Below, in pieces: positions 9,176-19,853 of a DNA stretch of 43,619 nucleotides. The stretch covers positions 1 through 43,619 of the forward strand of contig CAITKP010000084.1 in assembly GCA_903892995.1 (NCBI GenBank), read 5' to 3'. The DNA comes from an uncultured Campylobacterales bacterium (GTDB lineage Bacteria > Campylobacterota > Campylobacteria > Campylobacterales > Sulfurimonadaceae). The notes under the pieces are model-generated. The model was not told the origin of the DNA. It searched no databases and was given only the letters and a program-made list of their open reading frames with translations. Every line of letters begins with the position of its first letter. Positions within the stretch are counted from its first letter, which is position 1. The translations under genes were made by a program, and so were the position numbers.

Positions 9176-10404
9176 TAGAAATACCAAAATTTTTAGCACC
9201 TTTATTGAACGCTTTGCAAGAAAAGGGTGCATCTGCTGTTTTAGTCGGCGGTTTTGTTCGGGATTCACTCCTTGGTGAAGCGCTTAAAGATATAGATATC
9301 GAAGTCTATAATATTGACGATTTTGAGACGATGGCTGAGATATTAAAACCTTTTGGAGCTCTTAATTTTGTGGGAAAAAGTTTTGGTATTTTAAAACTCT
9401 CAACAAAAGAGTTTGAGATAGATTTTTCTCTTCCTCGTTTGGAAAAAAAGATAGCTTCTGGACACAAAGGATTTGAGATTTTACTCGATCCAAAACTCTC
9501 TTTTCAAGAAGCTGCACAAAGACGCGACTTTACGATCAATGCGATGGGTTATGATGTAAATAGTGACACTTTTTTAGATCCCTTCTGCGGATATAAAGAT
9601 CTAAAAAATAAAAGATTGACCTATGTAAATAAAAAAAGTTTTGTAGAAGATCCGCTAAGAGTGCTGCGAGCGGTACAGTTTTGTGCAAGATTTGAGCTTA
9701 CATGTAGCGATGAATTGATTGAATTATCTCGCTCTCTTTGTGAGAATGGAGCTATAAAAGAGTTGCCAAAAGAGCGTATATTTGAAGAACTTTGCAAGTT
9801 ATTGCTCAAATCTAAAAAACCTTCACGCGGTTTGACTTTATTTGAAACTCTCCATCTTACAAGATATTTTCCTGAGATTTTAGATAAAAATGGTATGTTT
9901 GCCTCTCTTGATAGCTTTGTAAATTTAAAAACTAATGATGATAAAAGAGATCTGATTTTAATGTTTGGACTCATTAGCTTCCATTTTAAAAACGCCCAAG
10001 AGGTTGATGAATTTATAAATAAGTTTTCAAATGAGATAGAACTAAAAAAAGAGGTTCAAAAGCTTTACATGTACAGATATAGCTTCGCTGATATGAAAAT
10101 TTTAAGTGATTATGATATTTTGCTCTTAAGTACAAAGATAAAAATTCAGGATCTTCTTTTGATCTATGAAGCACAAGGAGTTGATATTTCAAAAATTAAA
10201 GCAAGAGCAAGTGAACTTGGAGTGCTTACATGTAAACCAAAAGCCCTCTTGTATGGACGTGATCTCATCGCGCTAGGGCTTACACCATCCAAACAATTTT
10301 CAGAGATTTTAGAGAGTGCTTATGATGCGCAACTTCAACAGCTATTTCAAAGCGCAGACGAAGCTAAAATCTGGCTTGAAAACCACTTAAAAACTATCTG
10401 TTAA
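9172..10404 (+). CDS. cca: tRNA nucleotidyltransferase / poly(A) polymerase family
   Basis: A 410-aa class II nucleotidyltransferase that should add or repair the 3' CCA end of tRNAs. The catalytic domain has LVGGFVRDSLLG (GG at 26-27) with metal-binding Asp40 and Asp42 in DIDIEVYN, then RRDFTINAMGYD and the DPLRVLRAVQFCARF head/neck motif. It is translationally coupled to the kinase gene (ATGA overlap) and converges with a hypothetical gene, overlapping it by 11 bases. It contains one exact TTACATGTAA (LTCK) and two one-mismatch copies. Poly(A) polymerase activity cannot be excluded from sequence alone. Confidence 0.9.
   Translation: MIEIPKFLAPLLNALQEKGASAVLVGGFVRDSLLGEALKDIDIEVYNIDDFETMAEILKPFGALNFVGKSFGILKLSTKEFEIDFSLPRLEKKIASGHKGFEILLDPKLSFQEAAQRRDFTINAMGYDVNSDTFLDPFCGYKDLKNKRLTYVNKKSFVEDPLRVLRAVQFCARFELTCSDELIELSRSLCENGAIKELPKERIFEELCKLLLKSKKPSRGLTLFETLHLTRYFPEILDKNGMFASLDSFVNLKTNDDKRDLILMFGLISFHFKNAQEVDEFINKFSNEIELKKEVQKLYMYRYSFADMKILSDYDILLLSTKIKIQDLLLIYEAQGVDISKIKARASELGVLTCKPKALLYGRDLIALGLTPSKQFSEILESAYDAQLQQLFQSADEAKIWLENHLKTIC
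10226..10235. repeat. TTACATGTAA copy
   Basis: In cca, reading L-T-C-K; left flank C. Confidence 0.95.
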
Positions 10405-10858
10405 TCACAGCCATTTTATTTGCATAGGCTGTAATTTGTGCAACAATCTCTAAAGAGCCCTCTATCGCTTTTGTCAATTTATGCATATAGATTTGCTTAT
10501 TTCTTTTATCAAATTCTTCTATGATATCTTTATACATCTGTATAAATTTTTGAATCAGCTCAATGGCTTCAATCGTTATTTTTTTATGATTCGCAGCTGT
10601 AATAACAGTATCAAAAGCTTTTTTTAGCTTTATATCATTATCACTGCTTTCTAAAAATTTTTTTTCTGTTTTTGCATCTTCATGAGTCATTTTTTTAAGT
10701 ATCTCTACTATCATAACTTCATCAACAGGAAATTTTTCGACCTGTCCTAACAAAAGAGATCTAATTTCTGAAACTCCTATTTTTGAAAGATATTCCTGTA
10801 ACTCTTTTGTATTGTCCTTGGTTTTTTTTTCTTTTTTTCCCAATAATTTATTAAGCAT
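10394..10858 (-). CDS. Hypothetical helical protein, last gene of the dnaA-gyrB-queF run
   Basis: A 154-aa protein I do not recognise. It is highly charged and predicted largely helical, with a lysine-rich N-terminus (LLGKKEKKTKDN). There is no signal peptide, membrane segment or cysteine. It follows queF by 27 bases on the same strand and overlaps the convergent cca end by 11 bases. Length and codon use look like those of its neighbours, so it is probably a real gene. Confidence 0.65.
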   Translation of the reverse strand: MLNKLLGKKEKKTKDNTKELQEYLSKIGVSEIRSLLLGQVEKFPVDEVMIVEILKKMTHEDAKTEKKFLESSDNDIKLKKAFDTVITAANHKKITIEAIELIQKFIQMYKDIIEEFDKRNKQIYMHKLTKAIEGSLEIVAQITAYANKMAVINR

Positions 10859-10885
10859 CAGATACTCTCCTGTTTTTACTATCGC

Positions 10886-11269
10886 TTAACGCTCTACTTT
10901 TGAACTCTCAATTTCTATTAAAGTATGAACATTTCCTCGAGGATTATAATCTGCTACGACTTTAAGATATTTTGGTTTTAATTTTGTCTCTAAAAGAGTA
11001 TATATCTCGTTTGCGCCATTTTCATGAGAAATATATCTATTTCGAAAAGAGTTTATATACAATTTAATCGCTTTTAACTCCATTACCCATTCATTTGGAG
11101 TATATTCAATATATATCGTTGCATAATCTGGATAACCACTTCTCGGACACAAACAACTAAACTCAGGCAGTGTCAGCTTAATGAGATAATCACGTTTATG
11201 TTCATTTGGCCATATTTCTATATCTTTATCAATATCAAACTCTTCTACTATTTTTTCACCATATTTCAA
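10886..11269 (-). CDS. queF: 7-cyano-7-deazaguanine (preQ0) reductase, type I
   Basis: A 127-aa short-form QueF that reduces preQ0 to preQ1 with NADPH in queuosine tRNA modification. The catalytic cysteine is probably Cys41 in EFSCLCPRSGYPDY, with Asp48 as proton donor. NSFRNRYISHENGANEI is the conserved T-fold segment holding the substrate. Length matches the unimodular (B. subtilis-like) class. It overlaps the upstream GGDEF/EAL gene by 4 bases, indicating coupling. Confidence 0.93.
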   Translation of the reverse strand: MKYGEKIVEEFDIDKDIEIWPNEHKRDYLIKLTLPEFSCLCPRSGYPDYATIYIEYTPNEWVMELKAIKLYINSFRNRYISHENGANEIYTLLETKLKPKYLKVVADYNPRGNVHTLIEIESSKVER

Positions 11270-12672
11270 TTTATTTCTCCTGTAAAATTTTTGTTGTCAA
11301 GATATTTCCCCTGCATCAAATCTATACCGATTTCGCAGGCTGTATTATACATATTTTCATCTTCTATCATTTTCATCCATGAGATAGAATCTAAAGTATT
11401 AATGCTTACATGTAAGCCTTTGAGAATATCCTTATATCGATTTGATGCAAGACCTTTTGTATATCTTGAATCAAACCGAACCATATCCACTTCAATCTCT
11501 CTAAAATATAAAAGACTTGAATGATACTCACCAAATCTGTCTATGGCAATAAGTATTCCCATAGCTCTTAAATTTTGAATAATTTGGTTATATCGAAAAA
11601 TATTATTATAGTAATCGATTTCTGAAATCAAAAGCACAATTTTATTTTGTATTGAACTATAAGTATCTAATAAATTTTTTACATTTAAGACAAAATTGGG
11701 TTCCCGTAAAGTTGTAGGCGAGATAATAACAGAGCACTTTTTATCATTTTCTGAAGCTATTTTAGCGACTTTGTCTAACACATAAAGATCAAACTCCTTT
11801 GTGAGCCCTAGCCTATTAATAATTGGCATAAATCTATTTTGATGAATTATTTTATTATCTATCTCCAATTTTATAGAAAGATCTTCTAAAAAAATATTTT
11901 CATTTTTATCATAAATATTCTGGCTAAAAATTTTAAAATTACTATTTTTAATCGCATCTATAATAGATATCTCTAAGTAATTTGGATCGATGCTATTTTC
12001 CTCTTTTAACACAGTTTTTGATGATCTATTAAGCACTTGCTGTTCAAAGAGATTATCTATGAGATAGTCTAAATTTTTTGAAAAATTATTATCTATAATA
12101 GATCCTAATATCTGTATTTCTATTCCATTTAAGTTACATGGAGAAAATTTTAAACACATTAGATCTAAGACAGAAATATATTCATCTTTTGTCCCATTAA
12201 GCCCTATAATAAAATCTCCGCCTTTAATGTGTCCAAGAGGGAAATTATTTATACCTTTTGAAACAAAAAAATTGGATATCTCATGTACGATTTTATAAAG
12301 AATCGTATCTCCATTTTTAATTCCATAAACCTCATTGATAATATGAAGGTTATCTACACTTATAAGGAGTATAGAATAACTGCCTTTTTGTATCTCTTTT
12401 TTTAAAAGTTTATAGAGATATTCACGAGTAAAAGTGTGTGTTATTGGATCAGTTATACGCTCATCAAATCCTTTATAAATCATATATAAAAAGAAATAGA
12501 TCATAATAGCAAGTATAAGAGTAGCACCAATATAAAATGAGGATGGAATGCGTTCCATAGGCTGATTTATAAAAGAAAAGATGGATAAAAGACCTAAAAA
12601 AAAGATAGGTAAACCCATGCGAAGTGCAAGTTTAAACCTATTTTCTCTCTCTTTTTTTTCAGGTAGTAACAT
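11266..12672 (-). CDS. Membrane protein with degenerate GGDEF and EAL domains
   Basis: A 468-aa protein. Two hydrophobic helices lie near residues 19-35 and 45-66, followed by a GGDEF-like domain whose signature is GGDF at 151-154 (Glu/Phe positions altered). An EAL-like domain contains FLEDLSIKLEI in place of a clean EAL and AIDRFGEYHSSLLYF as the later motif. Loss of key residues suggests a c-di-GMP sensor or structural protein rather than an active cyclase or phosphodiesterase (inference). It starts 5 bases after the gyrB stop and overlaps queF. It carries one exact TTACATGTAA (LHV). Confidence 0.8.
   Translation of the reverse strand: MLLPEKKERENRFKLALRMGLPIFFLGLLSIFSFINQPMERIPSSFYIGATLILAIMIYFFLYMIYKGFDERITDPITHTFTREYLYKLLKKEIQKGSYSILLISVDNLHIINEVYGIKNGDTILYKIVHEISNFFVSKGINNFPLGHIKGGDFIIGLNGTKDEYISVLDLMCLKFSPCNLNGIEIQILGSIIDNNFSKNLDYLIDNLFEQQVLNRSSKTVLKEENSIDPNYLEISIIDAIKNSNFKIFSQNIYDKNENIFLEDLSIKLEIDNKIIHQNRFMPIINRLGLTKEFDLYVLDKVAKIASENDKKCSVIISPTTLREPNFVLNVKNLLDTYSSIQNKIVLLISEIDYYNNIFRYNQIIQNLRAMGILIAIDRFGEYHSSLLYFREIEVDMVRFDSRYTKGLASNRYKDILKGLHVSINTLDSISWMKMIEDENMYNTACEIGIDLMQGKYLDNKNFTGEIN
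11406..11415. repeat. TTACATGTAA copy
   Basis: 12-bp form in the GGDEF/EAL gene, reading L-H-V. Confidence 0.95.
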
Positions 12673-12677
12673 AAAAA

Positions 12678-15041
<2,364 letters not shown>

Positions 15042-15088
15042 TTAGCTAAAAATTGATAAGAGAAAGATTTTTTATGACAAGTTGTAAG

Positions 15089-15113
15089 AAAAGAGCCTTT
15101 TTTAGACTCTTTT
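15089..15113 (-). terminator. Possible terminator between dnaN and gyrB
   Basis: AAAAGAG (15089-15095) pairs with CTCTTTT (15107-15113) around an 11-base A/T-rich loop, 9 bases after the dnaN stop. On the minus strand the stem ends in TTTTCTT. It may reduce read-through into gyrB. The stem is short, so the call is moderate. Confidence 0.45.
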
Positions 15114-15121
15114 TATAGAAT

Positions 15122-16189
15122 TTAGATAACGATAGGCATAACTATTGTTTTGAAATTATTATCTAAAAGAGTGAAAGGGAGGTTTGAATTGTTTAGACCT
15201 ATTGTAAACTCTTGAGAATCAATTTGAGATAGAAAATCTAAAATATATCTGCTATTTACTGCAATTATAAAAGGTTCATCAAAAGTTGTTTGATGTGTTA
15301 TTTCAGTTTTTGCTTCGATATTATCATTGCTTAAACTTTCAAATGTGATAGTTTCTTTGAAAAGTGTAATTTTCATATCATTTGAAATTGTAGTTATTTG
15401 CTTTATAGAATCGATAATAATAGTTTTTGGAAGAACAATAGTTTTTGCTATCTCTTTAGGAATTATTCTTGAGTAATCAGGAAATTTACCATTGATTAGT
15501 TTTGTAAAAAATGTGTATTGATTTGAATGGATAATGAGGTAGGTATTGTCATAATATATTTCAATATTGTCAAAAAAGAGTTTTTGAATCTCTATGATCG
15601 CTTTTTTAGGGATAATAAGAGAAAGTTCATTCTCTGTTGAGTTTTCAATTGTTACTAAAGCTAAGCGTCTTGTATCTGTAGAAACAAAAGAGATACTTTC
15701 ATTTTTTATATCTATGAGAGCACCATTTAATTCAAATTTTGGATTGTTTGAATCAATTGCAGGTGTTATTTTTTTTAGAGATTCAATTAAAGTATGAGAA
15801 TCGATAGATATTTTTGGTTTTCCCTCATAATTTGGGAACACTGGGAATTCATTTGATAAAAATGTAGGAAGTTTAAATTTAGAGTTTGCTTGAGAGATAT
15901 GAAGAGTATCGTTTTTAGTTTCTAAAGTAACCTCTTTATCTTTTAATATTCGAATAATGTCTAAAAGCTTTTTACCATTAGCTGTAACTTCTCCATCTTC
16001 TGATGCATGGATTTGATCTATCTTTACATGTAAGCCTATTTCATAATCAGTAGCTTTAAGGGTTAAAACAGAGTTTTCAACTTTTATATAAACATGAGAA
16101 GTTATTTGTGAAGTATCTTTTTTTTCTAAAAAGGGTTGAGAAGATAAAAGTATGTTTTCAAGAATAGATTTAGCTATTGTAATTTTCAT
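15122..16189 (-). CDS. dnaN: DNA polymerase III beta sliding clamp
   Basis: A 355-aa ring-forming clamp that tethers Pol III to DNA. The three-domain beta-clamp pattern is visible: the N-terminal start MKITIAKSILENIL, VSTDTRRLALV in the middle, NGKFPDYSRIIP, and the C-terminal end VMPIVI. Overall length is close to the family norm. It lies downstream of dnaA on the same strand, separated by a 189-bp spacer that looks like part of the origin. It carries one exact TTACATGTAA (LHV). Confidence 0.96.
   Translation of the reverse strand: MKITIAKSILENILLSSQPFLEKKDTSQITSHVYIKVENSVLTLKATDYEIGLHVKIDQIHASEDGEVTANGKKLLDIIRILKDKEVTLETKNDTLHISQANSKFKLPTFLSNEFPVFPNYEGKPKISIDSHTLIESLKKITPAIDSNNPKFELNGALIDIKNESISFVSTDTRRLALVTIENSTENELSLIIPKKAIIEIQKLFFDNIEIYYDNTYLIIHSNQYTFFTKLINGKFPDYSRIIPKEIAKTIVLPKTIIIDSIKQITTISNDMKITLFKETITFESLSNDNIEAKTEITHQTTFDEPFIIAVNSRYILDFLSQIDSQEFTIGLNNSNLPFTLLDNNFKTIVMPIVI
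16024..16033. repeat. TTACATGTAA copy
   Basis: In dnaN, reading L-H-V. Confidence 0.95.
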
Positions 16190-16378
16190 TATATTTCCTA
16201 TTTATTTTTTAAAATTTTAGTACGTAGTAGTAGGGGGTTGTGAGTATGTGAAAAACCCAATTTTCATTCGCCCTACAGCTATACACTTACGTGAACTTAC
16301 ATACAAGTAACTTTCACATCTTTTCACTTAGCAAATTATATCTTTTTTTTAATGGCCTTACATGTAAATCTTTTTTCA
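16190..16378. other. oriC candidate: unwinding element between dnaA and dnaN
   Basis: In order: an AT-only-like stretch (16195-16219), a TAG-repeat TAGTACGTAGTAGTAG (16219-16234), a G-rich step (16232-16237), then TTGTGAG and TGTGAAAAA (16247-16255). Further TTCAC-core boxes follow at 16291-16295 (GTGAA), 16313-16317 and 16323-16327. The order AT-rich / DnaA-trio / GC-rich / DnaA box is that of the bacterial basal unwinding system. Placement downstream of dnaA matches the duplex-unwinding half (oriC2) of the Helicobacter pylori bipartite origin. An exact TTACATGTAA lies at 16358. Confidence 0.65.
16358..16367. repeat. TTACATGTAA copy
   Basis: In the dnaA-dnaN spacer, 12 bases from the dnaA stop. 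Confidence 0.95.
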
Positions 16379-17695
16379 TTAAGAAGAGGATTTAATTTTA
16401 TTGTTTAACTCTTCTATTTTTGTTCTAAAGTCTTCATCATCTTTTATGAGTTCGTTGATTTTTTTCATAGTATGTGAAATAGCTGTGTGATCTTTCATTC
16501 CAAAGTATTGGGCAAGTTGAGGCATAGAGTTTGTAGTGAGATCACGACATAAAAAGATAGCGATTCGTCTTGCATAGACAATATTTTTTGATCTGCTTTT
16601 TGATTTTATTTCGCTTGGTTTTACATTGAGCTCTTTTGCTACGATATCCATAATAAGATCGATTGTTATATTTGCTCTATTTTCACGTTGTTGCTCTTTT
16701 AAAACATTTTTTGCAAACTCTATATTGATATCAATATTCATAAGTTTTGCGTATGCATGGAGTTTTGAGAGAATTCCCTCAATCTCACGAGCATTATTTT
16801 CGATGATTGTTGCGATATAGTTAATGACATCATTATTGAGTTTGATACGGTTTATTTCGCATTTTTTCTTGATAATATTGATTTTTGTTTCAAGTTCTGG
16901 TGGCTGGATATCTGCAATAAGACCCCACTCAAAACGGCTTTTTAAGCGTTCTTCAAGTCCGCCTATCTGTTTTGGATGTTTGTCTGAGGTGATAATAATC
17001 TGCTTTTTCTCATTTTTTAATGCTTCAAAAGTGTGAAAGAACTCCTCTTGCAGTGAATCTTTGTTACTAAGAAATTGGATATCATCGATAAGTAAGACAT
17101 CACATTTTCTGTATTTATCTTTGAATCTATCCATATTTCCATTTCTAAGATGACGAAGAAAATCGTTTAAAAACTGCTCTACTGAGGTATAAATAACATT
17201 TTTACCTTGGTTTTGCAGTACATTTCCTACAGCTTGCATAAGGTGAGTTTTTCCAATCCCCACGCCGCCATAGATAAAAAGAGGATTATAGATGCCTCCT
17301 GGTTTTTCGCTGACACTTTTTGCAGCTGCATAGGCAAACTGGTTTGAACCACCAACGACAAAGTTATCAAAAGTGTGTGAAGGGTTGAGCATAGAGTGTT
17401 TTATCTTCTCTTTGTCAATGATATTTTTTATCTCTTTAGTTTGAGATTCTAATTTTGAGGGTAAAGTTATAACTACATGTACTCTATTGGAGCTGTAAAC
17501 TTCAAAGAGATGTGAGATTTTTTCTGCAAATTTTGTTTTTATGTAGTTTGCTACGAGTGTGTTTGGTGCATAAAAAATAGCATTATCACTGCTAGAGTTT
17601 TGATCATCGAATGTAAGTTGTTTGATATAGCGTTTATACTCTATATCTGGAATCTCCTCTTTGAGTTTAAGAAGGATTTTTTCGCCAATATTCAT
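16379..17695 (-). CDS. dnaA: Chromosomal replication initiator protein
   Basis: A 438-aa AAA+ initiator that binds DnaA boxes and opens the origin. Domain I is at the N-terminus and a short linker follows. The AAA+ domain has Walker A GGVGIGKT at 143-150 and Walker B LLIDDIQF. Domain IV carries the DNA-binding signature IAIFLCRDLTTNSMPQLAQYFGMKDHTAISHTM in which Arg and the H-T-A-I-S-H core contact the box. Spacers on both sides contain box clusters, so it probably autoregulates. ruvC is divergent upstream. Confidence 0.98.
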   Translation of the reverse strand: MNIGEKILLKLKEEIPDIEYKRYIKQLTFDDQNSSSDNAIFYAPNTLVANYIKTKFAEKISHLFEVYSSNRVHVVITLPSKLESQTKEIKNIIDKEKIKHSMLNPSHTFDNFVVGGSNQFAYAAAKSVSEKPGGIYNPLFIYGGVGIGKTHLMQAVGNVLQNQGKNVIYTSVEQFLNDFLRHLRNGNMDRFKDKYRKCDVLLIDDIQFLSNKDSLQEEFFHTFEALKNEKKQIIITSDKHPKQIGGLEERLKSRFEWGLIADIQPPELETKINIIKKKCEINRIKLNNDVINYIATIIENNAREIEGILSKLHAYAKLMNIDINIEFAKNVLKEQQRENRANITIDLIMDIVAKELNVKPSEIKSKSRSKNIVYARRIAIFLCRDLTTNSMPQLAQYFGMKDHTAISHTMKKINELIKDDEDFRTKIEELNNKIKSSS

Positions 17696-17707
17696 AAAGT
17701 GCCTTAA

Positions 17708-17826
17708 GTGAATGATATGTGAATAAATGATGTGAATAATATCATTAACTTAAGTAAAATTACATTAAATAGGCAAAAATAGAGATGTGAATAAAAAAAT
17801 ATTATATATGTGAAAAGTGTGAATAG
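17708..17826 (+). promoter_or_regulatory. Array of DnaA boxes upstream of dnaA (oriC1-like)
   Basis: Six GTGAA-core sites share one orientation: 17708-17712 (core only), TGTGAATAA at 17718-17726, 17731-17739 and 17786-17794, TGTGAAAAG at 17809-17817, and directly abutting it TGTGAATAG at 17818-17826. TTATTCACA/TTTTCACA is the recognised Campylobacterota box type. The array overlaps the presumed dnaA promoter, so it could serve both replication and dnaA autoregulation. Confidence 0.75.
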
Positions 17827-17937
17827 AAGTAAAATACTAGTTCTATTTTTTTTATTATAAAATTGCTTTTTGTCATATTATTACATGTAAAATGATTTTA
17901 TATATATAATGATTTAATAAAAAGAGAGTGGAGTGGA
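17827..17937. other. AT-rich spacer next to upstream DnaA boxes
   Basis: This is almost entirely A/T, including a T-run near 17845-17855 and an alternating TATATATAAT at 17900-17909. It could be a secondary unwinding region or simply the ruvC promoter. It contains an exact TTACATGTAA at 17881-17890. Confidence 0.45.
17881..17890. repeat. TTACATGTAA copy
   Basis: In the AT-rich ruvC-dnaA spacer; the only exact copy lacking C or G on both flanks. Confidence 0.95.
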
Positions 17938-18423
17938 ATGATGAATATTTTAGGAATTGATCCTGGTACTAGAAATATGGGATATGCAATCATCTCTTTA
18001 GAAAGAGGCAAAATCTCTTTAGTTGAAGCGGGACTTGTAAAGATGAAAGCAGAAGATCTGCAATTTCAAATTCCTCAAATGGCTGAAGCCTTAGAACAGC
18101 TTTTTAAATCTTTTAAGATAGACGAGGTTGCTGTTGAGAGTATGTTTTACGCACACAATCCTAAAACAGTCATAAAGCTTGCACAATTTCGTGGGGCTTT
18201 GATGATGAAGCTTTTACAAGAGTTTGGACAATTTAGCGAATACACTCCTCTTCAAATAAAAAAGGCACTCACAGGAAAAGCAAAGGCAGGAAAAGAGCAG
18301 GTCTCCTTTATGGTGAAAAATCTTTTAAATATAAAAAAAGAGATCAAACCACTCGATATTACCGACGCGATGGCTGTTGCAATTACACATTCACAGCGGG
18401 TAAGGTTAGCGGCGCAAAATTAA
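17938..18423 (+). CDS. ruvC: Holliday junction resolvase RuvC
   Basis: A 161-aa endonuclease that cuts Holliday junctions within the RuvABC complex. Catalytic acidic residues are visible: Asp8 in [10 protein letters not shown], Glu in [14 protein letters not shown] (about 68), and the C-terminal [12 protein letters not shown] pair. Two ATGs are in tandem (17938 and 17941); the AGAGTGGAG upstream fits either, and the second may be the true start. The gene is divergent from dnaA, an arrangement reported for Sulfurimonas and Arcobacter relatives. Confidence 0.95.
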   Translation: MMNILGIDPGTRNMGYAIISLERGKISLVEAGLVKMKAEDLQFQIPQMAEALEQLFKSFKIDEVAVESMFYAHNPKTVIKLAQFRGALMMKLLQEFGQFSEYTPLQIKKALTGKAKAGKEQVSFMVKNLLNIKKEIKPLDITDAMAVAITHSQRVRLAAQN

Positions 18424-18476
18424 CTTTTAATCCCAATGAGTGTAAAATTGCACAAAAATTATAAAAGGATATTTTT

Positions 18477-19028
18477 ATGAGTATAGAAAAAGAGTTGATA
18501 GAACGTAGTGGAAATAGATGTGAACTTTGTGGGAGCGAAGAGAATTTATCAGTTTTAGAAGTAACACCATCAGATGCAAGCGCAGAACAATCTATCTTAG
18601 TTTGCTCTACATGTAAGACTCAAATTGAATCAGATGAGCTTGACGAAAACCATTTTAATTGTTTGAATGACTCTATGTGGAGCGAAGTGAGTGCTGTTAA
18701 AGTTATGGCATACAGACTTTTAAGCAAGCTTGGACGTCAAGATCTTTTAGAGATGATCTATTTAGAAGATGAGGAAAAATCATGGGCAGAAGCAGCAATG
18801 GCAAGTGCAAGTAGTGTTGAAGTAAGAGATGCAAACGGAGTTGTTTTAAAACATGGCGATAGTGTTGTGATCTTAAAAGACCTTGACGTTAAGGGCGCTG
18901 GATTTACTGCAAAACGCGGAACGACTGTTAGAAATATTACTATTCCTCAAGATGTAGAGGGACATATTGAAGGTCGTGTGAATGGCGCAAAAATCTATCT
19001 TAAAACAGAGTTTTTGAAAAAAGCGTAA
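18477..19028 (+). CDS. PhnA/YjdM-family zinc-ribbon protein
   Basis: A 183-aa protein with an N-terminal zinc ribbon (Cys15-x2-Cys18 and Cys43-x2-Cys46) and a C-terminal PhnA beta domain (GDSVVILKDLDVKGAGFTAK, then RVNGAKIYLKTEFLKK). Despite the old name for alkylphosphonate uptake, the cellular role of this family is not established. It follows ruvC by 53 bases and precedes a phosphatase gene by 6 bases, so it is probably cotranscribed. A one-mismatch copy of the palindrome encodes the STCK of the ribbon. Confidence 0.88.
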   Translation: MSIEKELIERSGNRCELCGSEENLSVLEVTPSDASAEQSILVCSTCKTQIESDELDENHFNCLNDSMWSEVSAVKVMAYRLLSKLGRQDLLEMIYLEDEEKSWAEAAMASASSVEVRDANGVVLKHGDSVVILKDLDVKGAGFTAKRGTTVRNITIPQDVEGHIEGRVNGAKIYLKTEFLKKA

Positions 19029-19034
19029 GAGCTT

Positions 19035-19475
19035 ATGAACTCTGTTATTTTTGTTTGTCTTGGAAATATCTGTCGCTCGCCTATTGCAGAGGGAATTGCA
19101 AAACAGATTGTTATGCAAAGAGGCTTACATGTAAAAGTTTTTTCTGCTGGAACTGGCAATTGGCATGCGGGTGAGCCACCTTGTAAAAACTCTATTGAAG
19201 TTGCACATAAAAATGGAGTTGATATCTCTCATTTAAGAGCATCTCAAATAACAAAAAAAGAGCTCAAAGAGTTTGATGTTGTTATAGCTTTGGATCAAAG
19301 TAACTATAATGATCTTAAAAATCTTGGAGCAAAAAATCTTTATAAATTAGGCTCTTTTGGGCACTATAATCAAGATGTCCCTGACCCCTATTTTTTTAAT
19401 GGCTTTGAGGGATTTGATAAAGTTTATGAAATGATTGATAGTTGTGTAACGCAGATGTTTGAAGAGTTAGCCTGA
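19035..19475 (+). CDS. Low-molecular-weight protein-tyrosine phosphatase
   Basis: A 146-aa cytoplasmic phosphatase. The P-loop CLGNICRS has nucleophile Cys8 and Arg14, and the general acid lies in DVPDPYFF near residue 118. Length matches the family (about 150). Substrates may be phosphotyrosine proteins or small phosphoesters. It lies 6 bases after the PhnA-like gene and overlaps the convergent hypothetical gene by 9 bases. One exact TTACATGTAA encodes LHV near residues 31-33. Confidence 0.92.
   Translation: MNSVIFVCLGNICRSPIAEGIAKQIVMQRGLHVKVFSAGTGNWHAGEPPCKNSIEVAHKNGVDISHLRASQITKKELKEFDVVIALDQSNYNDLKNLGAKNLYKLGSFGHYNQDVPDPYFFNGFEGFDKVYEMIDSCVTQMFEELA
19125..19134. repeat. TTACATGTAA copy
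   Basis: In the tyrosine phosphatase gene, reading L-H-V. Confidence 0.95.
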
Positions 19476-19853
19476 AAAAGGCAACTCTTCAAATTTTAAA
19501 CTTTGAGCAATGATATAAAAACTTGAATCTTTAGCAGTTGCTAGAGAACTATAACTCCCATAACAAAACGCGAAAAGATTCTCTTCAAATAGAATGCTCA
19601 AACCCTCATTCATATCCAAATAAGCTAGTTTTGAATTTTCAAGAATCCTTGCGTCATTTACACTTGAGAGTTCAAAATTGAGATCAATCCAGTCAAACTC
19701 TAACGCACTATCTTGCACACTCAATCTTATCTCTATAACAGTTGGTGATTTGAGTGTTATCTCTTTTATCTCGCTTGCTGTAAAATTTTCAAAGCGAGAG
19801 AGAAGAGAAGATAGTTCTCTTACATGTAAGGGCTTCACTGACAGCCCACACAT
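19467..19853 (-). CDS. Hypothetical protein overlapping the nrdA 3' end
   Basis: A 128-aa protein I do not recognise. It is mixed alpha/beta in appearance, rich in Leu, Ser and Glu, and has no signal or membrane segment. The start ATG lies inside the last 19 bases of nrdA, so translation is probably coupled to it. The region FYIIAQSLKFEELPFSG closes the protein. A role linked to ribonucleotide reduction is only a positional guess. It carries one exact TTACATGTAA (LHV). Confidence 0.6.
   Translation of the reverse strand: MCGLSVKPLHVRELSSLLSRFENFTASEIKEITLKSPTVIEIRLSVQDSALEFDWIDLNFELSSVNDARILENSKLAYLDMNEGLSILFEENLFAFCYGSYSSLATAKDSSFYIIAQSLKFEELPFSG
19820..19829. repeat. TTACATGTAA copy
   Basis: 12-bp form in the hypothetical gene after nrdA, reading L-H-V. 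Confidence 0.95.

Noticed and set aside
16239-16259. GGGTT...AACCC hairpin in the dnaN-dnaA spacer as a dnaA terminator
   Set aside because: The stem is only 5 bp and overlaps DnaA boxes; there is no U-run on the minus strand.
16283-16312. TTACGTGAACTTACATACAAGTAA in the dnaN-dnaA spacer as a further palindrome copy
   Set aside because: It is too diverged from TTACATGTAA to count; it is scored only as a DnaA-box region.
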